In this document: in pieces, positions 27,356-35,188 of the stretch
How positions within the stretch are numbered: position 1 is the stretch's first letter
How the letters are laid out: the number at the start of each line of letters is the position of its first letter
Assembly (NCBI GenBank): GCA_965220985.1
Contig: OZ244854.1
Coordinates: 1,364,001 to 1,428,000 of the forward strand
Length of the DNA: 64,000 nucleotides
Reading direction: 5' to 3'
From: JAPPHA01 sp965220985
GTDB taxonomy: Bacteria > Pseudomonadota > Alphaproteobacteria > Rhodobacterales > Rhodobacteraceae
Notes under the pieces: generated by a model
What the model saw: the letters and a program-made list of their open reading frames with translations, nothing else
Told to the model about the DNA's origin: nothing
Database searches by the model: none
Program-made: the position numbers and the translations under genes

Positions 27356-28015
27356 CTACCAGTCGATGGGTGTCCGGTCCCGAAAGAAACCGCCTGATGG
27401 ACCGCTGGCATCGAGCGTTGCGAGCCAGACAGCAGTGTCCGCTCCCTCGTCCGGCGATCTGGTTGCACCCATCCCGCCCATTCTGGTCCGGACCCATCCC
27501 GGACACATAGCGTTGATCTTGACCGTGTCGGGAACGCTGCGCGATGCCGACACCGTGAGCGCGTTGAGCGCTGCCTTGGCGACTCCATACGCGCCGGGGC
27601 CAGCGACGCCGCTCGAAAACGCGCCCCAACCTGACGAGACGTTGACGACCCGTCCGTAGCCGCGGTCAATCATCTTCGGAACGAGGAGGTGCATCAGCCT
27701 GAACGGTCCGTTGACCATGACGGACATGGATGTTTCCCACTCCTCGATGCGCTCGAGAACACCTCCGGATCCGAGAACTCCCGCGTTGTTGACGAGGATA
27801 TCGACGTCATCGACGCCTTCGGCCAGTTGCGCAATGCTCCCGTGATCGGCGACATCCAGAACCCAGGGAGTCCCGCCGACCTTCTTCGCAGCCGCGTTGA
27901 TCGCGTCCGGGTCACGTCCGGCAACGATCACCTCGTGTCCCATCTTGGCCAAGCGGGAAGCGGTCGCGAAACCGATGCCCCTGTTGGCTCCGGTTACAAG
28001 TGCTCGTCGCTTCAT
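27356..28015 (-). CDS. SDR-family oxidoreductase
   Basis: A 219-residue SDR: RALVTGANRGIGFATASRLA (TGxxxGIG), DVADHGS, LVNNAGVLGSGG, VVNVSSGWGAF with the catalytic Ser, and AYGVAKAALNALT with YxxxK, then NAMCPGWVRTRMGG. The pattern with TGANRGIG and a C-terminal GG-FFRD ending resembles carbonyl-reductase-like SDRs. Substrate unknown. It lies 10 bases downstream of the NTF2-like gene; a decayed copy of the same gene pair is found at 29964-30476. Confidence 0.88.
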   Translation of the reverse strand: MKRRALVTGANRGIGFATASRLAKMGHEVIVAGRDPDAINAAAKKVGGTPWVLDVADHGSIAQLAEGVDDVDILVNNAGVLGSGGVLERIEEWETSMSVMVNGPFRLMHLLVPKMIDRGYGRVVNVSSGWGAFSSGVAGPGAYGVAKAALNALTVSASRSVPDTVKINAMCPGWVRTRMGGMGATRSPDEGADTAVWLATLDASGPSGGFFRDRTPIDW

Positions 28016-28025
28016 TGTGTCGAAC

Positions 28026-28397
28026 TCAATTGGCGTACTGCAAGGACATGCGCGTGATCTTCCCGTCGTTGTCCCACCAATAGTAGTAATGGGCGATCCA
28101 GCTCATCCAACCGATTTCCGTTTTCGCGTAACCGTCGCTGGCTTCGAGAATCTCTCGATGCACGAACCTGTCGCCGTTGGGAATGACTTCACGCAAAGCC
28201 CACGCGCGAATGGCGTCTTGTCCGTTAAAGGTGCGCGAGACGTCGATCATCTCGGCATCGGCCGTGAAGCAAGACATGTACGCGTCGATGTCTTTCGCGT
28301 TGGTGCTGTCTCGATAGCATTCGATCGCCGTCGGCAGTTCGTTCGCAAGCGCCGGCGGGGCAAGCAAAACGGTAACCAACAACAAGCGCTTAAACAT
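28026..28397 (-). CDS. Secreted NTF2-like (SnoaL-type) protein, copy 1
   Basis: A 123-residue protein with signal peptide MFKRLLLVTVLLAPPALA and an NTF2-like fold (AIECYRDSTNAKDIDAYMSCFTADAEMIDVSRTF ... HREILEASDGYAKTEIGW). GGAGG lies eight bases before the ATG at 28397; the open frame extends upstream, but that part is not conserved in the second copy. NTF2-like proteins range from isomerases to non-enzymatic ligand binders, so no reaction is assigned. About four-fifths of residues match the copy at 30105-30476. Confidence 0.8.
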   Translation of the reverse strand: MFKRLLLVTVLLAPPALANELPTAIECYRDSTNAKDIDAYMSCFTADAEMIDVSRTFNGQDAIRAWALREVIPNGDRFVHREILEASDGYAKTEIGWMSWIAHYYYWWDNDGKITRMSLQYAN

Positions 28398-28730
28398 GGC
28401 ATTTCCTCCGTGGTGTTTGGTCAATGTGGCCAGCATTGAAGAGGCGGATGTGGCGAGGGTTGCTCTTTGAAAACTCGCGCAGCGCGACCATGACTCGTTT
28501 CGAACGTCGACACAAGTTGGGCAAGCCAAGGCCAAGTTGCCAATCTCGGCCGAATCGATCGATTTGAAGATCGCGATATCGACCAATACGGGCCAAAGTC
28601 ACTGGTTTGTCCAATCCAATACAGCTCTTCAACGCGGGTAGTGGGTCGCCATCGCATGAACGCTGCAATCCTGCGACGAAACGACCTTTGGAACCGTGAT
28701 CAAGTCCTGAACATCTTCTGAACGTTCTAT
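28398..28730. other. Intergenic stretch, no gene recognised
   Basis: About 330 bases between the NTF2-like gene and the dioxygenase gene; only chance frames seen. Confidence 0.4.
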
Positions 28731-29717
28731 TTACGCGAGCCAACTCCGCAACAGCCACCTTGGAGGCTTGTCGGGGTGGTTTTCAAATCCGTCACGTGCG
28801 TGCAGAATCATCTTGTTGTTCACGACAATGATGTCACCGCGGTTCAAGTTCACCACGATGCGCAACGTTTTCATCAGGCGTTTCGTTGTGTTGATGGCCT
28901 CTTGAACACGGCCGTCCCAGTGCTTGGTCAGCGGCCGTCCGTTTTCGAGAAATGCCCACATCCACCTGAAATCAAGGTCACCGTTGTCGTCGTGAGAAAC
29001 GATGGGAGCCTCCACCCTTTCGCCACGCCCGGTATCGAACCAGAATGGTCGCTCCAGCGCCTTCACATGACCGGGGTCGATAGCTGCCAGTCTGTCGAGC
29101 AACGTGTATGCATTCACGAACCGGTTGGCTCCGCCTCTGCAGGCCGGATTCACGCAATGGAGCAGAAAAGCTCCGATAGGGTTTGGCAATTCGGTCGATT
29201 CCGTATGTTCGACCGCCTCCTGATTGGATGAACTGAAGTTCTGATCCTTGCTGCTCGTGAAGCGCACGCCTGCATCCTTGACGTTGGTCACCATGTCCTG
29301 CTTCAGATGCTTGGAGTGGTGGACGATGGGTGTGCCAAGACACGGCACAAGCCGCTCGGTCAATCGGATGCGTTGGTCAGGATCGATGCTCGGATAGCTT
29401 CTCCCGTCGACGATGAAGAACCCGTTGTTGCCGTAGACATGTTGGTCCATCAGTCTTGAGGCCCAGCCTTTCGTGGTACTCGCAACGTTCTGGCTCTCGT
29501 CACCCGTCAGATCGTCAAAAATGGCTTCTGGCAGGGAGACATAGGCCCTGTTGAGGTCGAATTGATCGTTTGGCCAGTGTGTGTACCGGGAAGTCATCAA
29601 CATCATCCCGAGTGCCGATGTGTCATTGAGCGATGATAGCATCCCTGCGGGGACAGCCAAGCATCGATGAACTGAGGGTAGACTGCAATGTTTCGGAAAC
29701 GACTCCAATGGCCTCAA
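28731..29717 (-). CDS. Fe(II)/2-oxoglutarate oxygenase of the clavaminate-synthase-like type
   Basis: A 328-residue TauD/TfdA-superfamily protein. The iron triad is visible as H171-T-E173 (EHTESTELP) and H306 (ILHARDGF), with R320 (PRWLLRSW) for 2-oxoglutarate. The proximal motif is HxE rather than the common HxD; HxE is known from clavaminate synthase and the asparagine/arginine hydroxylases AsnO and VioC. The start is uncertain: the longest frame begins at a TTG, and residues 26 or 38-41 (ATG codons) are alternatives. It lies between the two copies of the NTF2-like gene on the same strand. Hydroxylation of an amino-acid-like substrate is inference only. Confidence 0.78.
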   Translation of the reverse strand: MRPLESFPKHCSLPSVHRCLAVPAGMLSSLNDTSALGMMLMTSRYTHWPNDQFDLNRAYVSLPEAIFDDLTGDESQNVASTTKGWASRLMDQHVYGNNGFFIVDGRSYPSIDPDQRIRLTERLVPCLGTPIVHHSKHLKQDMVTNVKDAGVRFTSSKDQNFSSSNQEAVEHTESTELPNPIGAFLLHCVNPACRGGANRFVNAYTLLDRLAAIDPGHVKALERPFWFDTGRGERVEAPIVSHDDNGDLDFRWMWAFLENGRPLTKHWDGRVQEAINTTKRLMKTLRIVVNLNRGDIIVVNNKMILHARDGFENHPDKPPRWLLRSWLA

Positions 29718-29963
29718 GGCTGATCAATCAAGGGACGCAAGTTGCAATCCTGCCATCCTGACCATCAGGACCATGCGTATTCGGCATACTCCGAAGGATA
29801 CGCATCGATCCAGACGGCGGAATTTCGTCTCGTCGGGAATCAGCAAAACACTTCCGGCTCCCGACATGGCTTTGAGAAGTACCCGTCAGAACTGGTGCGC
29901 CTTCGAGTTCGATGTGATGAATGTTTGGATCACACGACCGAGAATGGCATCAGCGAGAGTGTT

Positions 29964-30090
29964 GGCTTGCCGCCAAATTGAATGCGTCAGGGTCACGCAC
30001 GGCGACGATCACCTCATGTCCAATCTTGGCTTGGCGGTGAGCCGTCTCGAAACCAACGCCGCTGTTGGCCCACGTCAAGCGCGCTTCGTT
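29964..30090 (-). pseudogene. Remnant of duplicated SDR N-terminus
   Basis: The minus strand here aligns with the first 40 or so codons of the SDR at 27356-28015 (the segments GATCACCTCATGTCC and CCAATCTTGGC match it closely). It has lost the start codon and has in-frame disruptions. It sits directly downstream of NTF2-like copy 2, exactly as the intact SDR follows copy 1. Confidence 0.7.
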
Positions 30091-30104
30091 TCAGTCATTC
30101 GATC

Positions 30105-30476
30105 TCAGTTGGCGTATTGCAGGGACATGCGGGTGATCTTTCCATCTGCGTTCCACCAGTACGAGTAATGGACGACCCATCTCATCCAGTTGACTTCGGT
30201 TTTTGCATAGCCGTCGTCAGATTCAAGAATCTCTCGATGCGCGAAAGCGTCGCCGCTCGGAATGACTTCTCGCAAAGCCCACGCGCGAATGGCTTCGTGT
30301 CCAGTAAACGTGCGAGACACGTCGATCATTACGGCATCGGGCACGAAACACGACATGTACGCGTCAATGTCTTTTGCGTTGGCGCCGTCCCGATAGCATT
30401 CAATTGCGATCGGCAGGTCTTTTGCAAGAGCAGGCGAGGCGACGAACACCGTCACTAACAACAGGCGTTTCAACAT
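30105..30476 (-). CDS. Secreted NTF2-like (SnoaL-type) protein, copy 2
   Basis: A 123-residue paralogue of the protein at 28026-28397, with signal peptide MLKRLLLVTVFVASPALA and the same core (AIECYRDGANAKDIDAYMSCF ... SLQYAN). GGGAGGAA precedes the ATG at 30476. Substitutions are mostly conservative, so this copy appears functional although its SDR partner has decayed. It is followed upstream by a third, unrelated-in-detail NTF2-like gene (30496-31026). Confidence 0.8.
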   Translation of the reverse strand: MLKRLLLVTVFVASPALAKDLPIAIECYRDGANAKDIDAYMSCFVPDAVMIDVSRTFTGHEAIRAWALREVIPSGDAFAHREILESDDGYAKTEVNWMRWVVHYSYWWNADGKITRMSLQYAN

Positions 30477-30495
30477 TGCACTTCCTCCCGTGCCG

Positions 30496-31026
30496 TCAAC
30501 GACTGGCACGTTCTTGAGCGATTGACGGCAACTCGAGATTGCCCGTTTGGAACTTGAAATGAAAGGTGAGACCGGACAGTCGCCAACCCGTGTCATCCTT
30601 CGCCACCTCGACGGTGTATCGACCAAAGACGGTCCATATCGACCCGTTGGTTTCACCGTCGACAAAGTGCGTGGCGGTGACATCGGACGCCACCACGGCG
30701 GCATCCCCAGCGACAGAGATGTCGAGTGGACCAAGTTGGTGATGCGTGAAGTCAAATCCCGGAAGAATGCTTCTCCATCCTGTGACAATGTCGGAAGGGT
30801 CCAATGCGGCGGCAGGTCCAGCACCGAAGCTTGAATAATCGAGCTGAAACGGCGCGGTCATCGAAGCTGCCGTTTGGCTCCAGTCTTGTGCGTCAACGGA
30901 AGCGAAAAACCTCAAGACGGCATTTGAGATGTCCTGTTCGGTGTTGATGTCCTGCGTGTCGGCCATAACGGATTCTCCTGTCGACATGACGGCAATCAAG
31001 AACCAAGCTGCTGCAATCGTTCGCAT
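30496..31026 (-). CDS. Secreted NTF2-like protein
   Basis: A 176-residue protein with a signal peptide (MRTIAAAWFLIAVMSTGESVMA) and an NTF2-like body: DISNAVLRFFASVDAQDWSQTAASM, the HHQLG and VTATHFVDG stretches, and a WTVFGRYTVEVAKDDTGWRLSGLTF ending typical of SnoaL-like proteins. GGGAGA lies before the start. It is 14 bases downstream of the alpha/beta hydrolase gene, so the two are probably one transcript. Function unknown. Confidence 0.75.
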   Translation of the reverse strand: MRTIAAAWFLIAVMSTGESVMADTQDINTEQDISNAVLRFFASVDAQDWSQTAASMTAPFQLDYSSFGAGPAAALDPSDIVTGWRSILPGFDFTHHQLGPLDISVAGDAAVVASDVTATHFVDGETNGSIWTVFGRYTVEVAKDDTGWRLSGLTFHFKFQTGNLELPSIAQERASR

Positions 31027-31040
31027 GGTGCATTCTCTCC

Positions 31041-31952
31041 CTATTCCTCAAAAAATCTCGCGATGGCGTCGGCAGCCGCTGTCACCGCATCGACACGGTC
31101 GTAGAAATCGAACTGCGTGACATCGTCTCCAAGCCAAAGGCGTTCCGGCGGCGTCTTCATTCCTGATGCGTAGGCTTCGGCCCCTGCAGGCAATGCAATC
31201 GATGGCGACCCGATCAACAGCGTCGGTTTGGTCAGCCGCATTGCGGATGCCTGAGCGTCATAGGTCAGCCAAGGTTTCCAGCTCAGGGCGGAGAACTTGT
31301 TGTCGTAGGCAGGAATGAGGCCGCGGTCGACCTCCGTGTAGTATGGTGCTTGATACATGATCGACGACTCGTCGGTTGCACTCGCGGCTGTCATGATCGT
31401 GTCTGCCGCACTCGGCTGTTCGCTCGCGGCGATCAGTTCCGTCACCTGTTCCTGACCGCCATAGATGTTGGCGGCCATGTCCGGATCATGCAGCCACGGC
31501 GCGACCAGGGTGAGTTTTTGCAACAGTGCATTGTCTGCAACCGCTGTCGCCATGTAGCCGGACGAGGCACAGATCCCGCATCCGAAAATGCGTGAAGCGT
31601 CAATTGGATCGTGCTCCGCAAGCCAGGCGGTGGCGGCATGAATGTCGGCGGTCTTGGTCGCAGGGTCCTCGACGAACCGAGGCGTGCCTTCGCTCTCGCC
31701 CCATCCGGAGAAGTCAAAAGCCAGCGCGGCAAAACCCCGGGCGGCCAGTTCGCGCGCATAGGTGCCGGCCATCTGTTCCTTGACAGTTGTCCATGCGCCG
31801 GTCACGATCACAGCCGGATACGGTCCTTCGGATTCCATCGGCAGGAAAAGCGTGCCTGACAAACGGCAACCCTCGCTTGCAAATCTTGCCGATAGGGACT
31901 TTACCCCCGGTTTGTCAGGTGTGTTCTGAAGATTGATGAGGCCTTGCGACAT
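31041..31952 (-). CDS. Alpha/beta hydrolase
   Basis: A 303-residue cytosolic alpha/beta hydrolase. The fold begins LSGTLFLPMESEGPYPAVIVTGAW, with AFDFSGWGESEG in the usual strand-turn. The nucleophile elbow reads FGCGICASSGYMAT: the position normally Ser in GxSxG appears as Cys (GICAS), as in dienelactone-hydrolase-like members. An Asp or Glu and a His toward the C-terminus cannot be placed with certainty. It is divergent from the LysR gene with a 128-base shared control region, so LysR control is likely. Confidence 0.82.
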   Translation of the reverse strand: MSQGLINLQNTPDKPGVKSLSARFASEGCRLSGTLFLPMESEGPYPAVIVTGAWTTVKEQMAGTYARELAARGFAALAFDFSGWGESEGTPRFVEDPATKTADIHAATAWLAEHDPIDASRIFGCGICASSGYMATAVADNALLQKLTLVAPWLHDPDMAANIYGGQEQVTELIAASEQPSAADTIMTAASATDESSIMYQAPYYTEVDRGLIPAYDNKFSALSWKPWLTYDAQASAMRLTKPTLLIGSPSIALPAGAEAYASGMKTPPERLWLGDDVTQFDFYDRVDAVTAAADAIARFFEE

Positions 31953-32004
31953 CTGGGTCTCCTATCAAAAAGCAGCACTGCGACCCTAATCTATGTGATC
32001 TTGT

Positions 32005-32024
32005 GCGTTAATATCCCAAAACGC
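32005..32024. promoter_or_regulatory. Inverted repeat between hydrolase and lysR genes
   Basis: GCGTT and AACGC flank a 10-base AT-rich core in GCGTTAATATCCCAAAACGC. Placement between two divergent genes, one a LysR regulator, makes it a candidate LysR-type operator controlling both. Confidence 0.4.
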
Positions 32025-32080
32025 CACTTGTTTAATGTATCCAATCGCATAATAGCGGGAGAATCAGAGGGAGAGATCCC

Positions 32081-32983
32081 ATGCGATTGCCATTGGCAAT
32101 GCTCGAAGTCTTCACTGCCATTGCCCAGCATGGAAGCTTGCGCAGTGCGGCGGACGCACTCGGAATCAAACCGTCGACAGTCAGCCATCAGCTGCGCTCC
32201 CTCGAGGAGCGGATGGGTGTTGCCCTGTTCATTCGAACAACACGATCGGTAACCTTGACCGAAGCTGGCCGCGCCTTGCTCGGCGGCACGGGGCCTGCGT
32301 TTGCGCAACTGAGCGAGGCTGTCGAGACTGCACGTGGAACGGGGCACGTGGCGCGAGGAGCATTGAGGTTGGCGATGCCCGAGTTTGTCTACAGGCTTCT
32401 GGTCGGTCCCTCGCTACGCGGATTTCGGGCGGCATACCCGGAAATCGAGATCGAATTGTCGCTATCGGACGCCTTGAGCGACATCCTTGGCGAAGAACTC
32501 CATGCGGGGTTTCGCTTGGGTGATCGCATCGCTCAGGACATGGTGGCGGTAAGACTGACACCGCCTCTGCCACTCGTGATTGCGGCGAGCCCCGAGTATC
32601 TGCAGGCTCAGGGCACGCCGGAGGTGCCTTCGGACCTCTTGAGACACGAATGCATTCGCTATCGGTTTCAGTCTTCGGGACAGATCGCGCCGTGGAACTT
32701 CGAAGGGGCCGACGGGTCGTTCACGGTGGCCGTTCAGGGGAGCTTTGTTGCGAACACTCTTCCGACATTGGTCGATCTTGCGCGGCAGGGCCTTGGATTG
32801 ATTTACGTCTTCGAGGAAATCTGTGCGGACGAGCTGAAGGATGGCACGCTGGTTTCGGTTCTTCACGACGACTTGCCAGTGTCTCCATGCATCTCGATCT
32901 ATTTCCCCAGAGAATACCGCAACATGGTCCCGCTCCGATTGTTTTTGGACCATCTCAAGGCCACCAGGAATTCACTGAACTGA
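32081..32983 (+). CDS. LysR-family transcriptional regulator
   Basis: A 300-residue regulator. Residues 1-60 form the winged helix (MLEVFTAIAQHGSLRSAADALGIKPSTVSHQLRSLEERMG, then LFIRTTRSVTLTEAG). The rest is a periplasmic-binding-protein-like effector domain (ALRLAMPEFVYRLLVGPSLRGF, and so on) of the CrgA/DsdC-like cluster. It is divergent from the alpha/beta hydrolase gene and followed by an SDR gene on the same strand. The effector is unknown. Confidence 0.92.
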   Translation: MRLPLAMLEVFTAIAQHGSLRSAADALGIKPSTVSHQLRSLEERMGVALFIRTTRSVTLTEAGRALLGGTGPAFAQLSEAVETARGTGHVARGALRLAMPEFVYRLLVGPSLRGFRAAYPEIEIELSLSDALSDILGEELHAGFRLGDRIAQDMVAVRLTPPLPLVIAASPEYLQAQGTPEVPSDLLRHECIRYRFQSSGQIAPWNFEGADGSFTVAVQGSFVANTLPTLVDLARQGLGLIYVFEEICADELKDGTLVSVLHDDLPVSPCISIYFPREYRNMVPLRLFLDHLKATRNSLN

Positions 32984-33198
32984 AGACGCGCCCCATGTGG
33001 CGCATCACGGACTGCATTGACTTTGTCGCCGGCAATGCGGCCGAATTGGCAAAAGCGTTTGTATATGCAGACCAAGATGTTTTACGTCGCAGAATCTCGA
33101 TGCTGCCGGAAACTGAAGCGCCCGTTGCCCACCCATTCCGGCAAGCGCGTGAATACGCCGGCGAATCGGTTCTGAGCATCGATCAAGGTGCATGTGTC

Positions 33199-34035
33199 AT
33201 GTCCAAGGTTGCAGTCGTGACCGGTGCAAACCAAGGGCTGGGGTTTGCCCTGGTAAAGGGTCTGGCAAACCGCCTGTCGCAGGATGATGTCGTCTATCTG
33301 ACTGCGCGTTCGCAGGACCGGGGTGGTGCGGCATTGCAGGAAATCGGCATCACCACGGCGGAAATGAGGTTTGCGCAACTGGATGTGGCGGACGCCTCGT
33401 CAGTCGCTCGCTTGGCCGAACTCTTGAAAACGCGGCATGGAGGCGTCGACATCGTTGCCTCCAACGCTGCGGCCCGGATTGCGAAAGACGTTCCTCAGTC
33501 CCAGCAGGTCAGGAACTTTGTTGCCACGAACAACCACGGCTCCCGTTCACTGTACGGCGCGTTGCTGCCGCTTCTCAATGCCAATGCGCGCTACGTCATG
33601 GTGGCAAGTTCGTTCGGCCAATTGCGAAACCTTCCCCCTCGATTGCATCATTTCTTTGACACCGGGACGCTCTCGCTGGACGACATCGAGGCGAGCATGG
33701 ACCGTTTTGTCGAAGCGGTCGAGGCAGGAACGGCTGCGGCGGAAGGCTGGCCGGAATGGATTAACATTCCCTCGAAGATCGGCCAGGTCGCAACTGCACG
33801 GATCGCGGCGCGGGATCTTGCCATGGCTCGCCCAAGGGACGGCATCCTGGTGAATGCTGTTTGCCCTGGATTGCTGGACACAGCGGCTTCGCGTCCGTGG
33901 TTCGACAGCATGGAGAACGCACTGCACCCCGATGACGGCGCCGTGCCCATCATCGATCTGCTTTTGACGCCCGACGGCAGCGACTCGCCGAACGGTCAGT
34001 TGGTTCAGTTTGGGCGTATTTTGCCTTGGAATTGA
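33199..34035 (+). CDS. SDR-family carbonyl-reductase-like protein
   Basis: A 278-residue SDR similar to monomeric carbonyl reductases: VAVVTGANQGLGFALVKGLA (TGxxxGLG), VYLTARSQDRGG (Arg suggesting NADP), DIVASNAAARI in the NNAG position and VMVASSFGQLRN with the Ser. It has a long insertion before the active-site lysine and a VNAVCPGLLDT stretch. The Tyr of YxxxK is not obvious: the region reads NIPSKIGQVATARIAARDLA, so activity may be altered. The open frame extends far upstream, but ATG 33199 with AAGGTG is the sensible start. It may be in the LysR transcript. Confidence 0.78.
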   Translation: MSKVAVVTGANQGLGFALVKGLANRLSQDDVVYLTARSQDRGGAALQEIGITTAEMRFAQLDVADASSVARLAELLKTRHGGVDIVASNAAARIAKDVPQSQQVRNFVATNNHGSRSLYGALLPLLNANARYVMVASSFGQLRNLPPRLHHFFDTGTLSLDDIEASMDRFVEAVEAGTAAAEGWPEWINIPSKIGQVATARIAARDLAMARPRDGILVNAVCPGLLDTAASRPWFDSMENALHPDDGAVPIIDLLLTPDGSDSPNGQLVQFGRILPWN

Positions 34036-34224
34036 CCCCTGGCAATTCAGGGCAACGGTCATGCCTGAAGGTTCGGAGGGCGTGGGTACTCGGCAGCGCG
34101 CGAGTGGCGACTCCGTCAGTCCAGTTGGCCGCCAGCTTTTCGGCCAAAACGAAGCCAAGTTGCAAATTGTGATCACAGTCGCGATGGATCGACGGCTCTG
34201 GCGCGATCCGGCGTGGTGCCCGTG

Positions 34225-34539
34225 TCAATCCTTGGCACGAAAGATGACCCGGTCATCCTGTTCCAACAGCAGCGGCTCTCCGGTTGCAGGATGAAAATAC
34301 CCCTCGACACGCTGGCCTTCGGGTGTGGTCCCGTAGACTTCCCAGCAACCGTCGTCGAGCTTGACGCGTCGGACCTGCCAGCCATCCGCCTCCAGTTTTT
34401 CGGTCAGTGCGACCCTCGAGATTCGATCATCCCGAGCAACGGCCGCGCACTCGTGTTCGTACTCGTACTCGTATTCTTCTGATGCCATTGTTGCTTGCGG
34501 AACAGCGAGCAACAGGGCAACCGCGATCACTCTTTTCAT
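34225..34539 (-). CDS. PepSY-domain secreted protein, copy 1
   Basis: A 104-residue protein: signal peptide (MKRVIAVALLLAVPQATMA), an odd acidic tyrosine repeat (EEYEYEYEHE), then a PepSY domain (LTEKLEADGWQVRRVKLDDGCWEVYGTTPEGQRVEGYFHPATGEPLLL). PepSY proteins often sit with ferric-reductase-like membrane proteins and cytochromes, and may modulate them. The partner gene immediately upstream has decayed (34559-34805). A second copy with an intact partner lies at 34873-35169. Confidence 0.85.
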   Translation of the reverse strand: MKRVIAVALLLAVPQATMASEEYEYEYEHECAAVARDDRISRVALTEKLEADGWQVRRVKLDDGCWEVYGTTPEGQRVEGYFHPATGEPLLLEQDDRVIFRAKD

Positions 34540-34558
34540 GGGTTTGCTCCTTCGGTCT

Positions 34559-34805
34559 TCAGACTACCTTGCGGTAGCGCGACATGGGCCTCCAGATTCG
34601 GCAGGCTTCAAGAGCGCAGCTCGGGAGAAAGAAAGCCAGTGCAGAGGCGCAAGGATCACCCCAGCATAGACCAAGCGTTGCAGGACTTTCCACCTCCAAC
34701 CGAGCCTCGAAAAAAAATGGCCTTAGGAGGTCAGCGCGAGCGAAGGCAAGATCAGCACAACAGGCGTCTGGCCAAGACCCTCGGAGCGAGCGGCTCGGCA
34801 AGACT
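34559..34805 (-). pseudogene. Remnant of ferric-reductase-like gene (duplicate)
   Basis: The C-terminal part of the gene at 35189-35788 is repeated here in pieces. One frame reads LPSCALEACRIW (intact copy: LPLCALEAYRIW) and another LGWRWKVLQRLVYAGVILAPLHW (intact: LGWRWKALQRLVYAGAVLALLHW). A frameshift separates them and the N-terminal membrane helices are missing. Confidence 0.8.
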
Positions 34806-34872
34806 TGCTCATCTTCTTCATCACGACGGTGCAATGCAGAAGGCTCTGACAGGATCTGGCGTTGCTTCCTGT

Positions 34873-35169
34873 TCAGTCCTCGGCACGAAAGATGATCCTG
34901 CCGCGCTGGTTCAGCAGAAGCATCTCCCCGGATGCAGGATGAAAATACCCCTCGACACGCTGGCCTTCGGGTGTGGTCCCGTAAACCTCCCAGCAACCGC
35001 CGTCGACTTTCATGCGCCGGACCTGCCAGCCCTCCGCTTCCAGTTTCTCTGTCAGCGACGCTTGGGACAACCATTCGTCCCGAGGGACAGCTTCGCATTC
35101 GTGCATTCCGGTTGCCATTGACCATTGTGGCACGACAATTGCCAGTGCAAAGGCGATCAGTCTTTTCAT
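34873..35169 (-). CDS. PepSY-domain secreted protein, copy 2
   Basis: A 98-residue paralogue of the protein at 34225-34539: signal peptide MKRLIAFALAIVVPQWSMA, then SLTEKLEAEGWQVRRMKVDGGCWEVYGTTPEGQRVEGYFHPASGEML. The ATG at 35169 follows AAGGA; the upstream in-frame extension is not conserved in copy 1. It lies 19 bases downstream of the intact ferric-reductase-like gene, probably co-transcribed, which suggests a periplasmic accessory role for that protein. Confidence 0.85.
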   Translation of the reverse strand: MKRLIAFALAIVVPQWSMATGMHECEAVPRDEWLSQASLTEKLEAEGWQVRRMKVDGGCWEVYGTTPEGQRVEGYFHPASGEMLLLNQRGRIIFRAED

Positions 35170-35188
35170 GTCCTTGCTCCCTTGGATT

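Noticed and set aside
32650..33198. Extension of the SDR frame over the lysR gene
   Set aside because: It overlaps the 3' half of lysR in another frame; SDR homology starts only at 33199.
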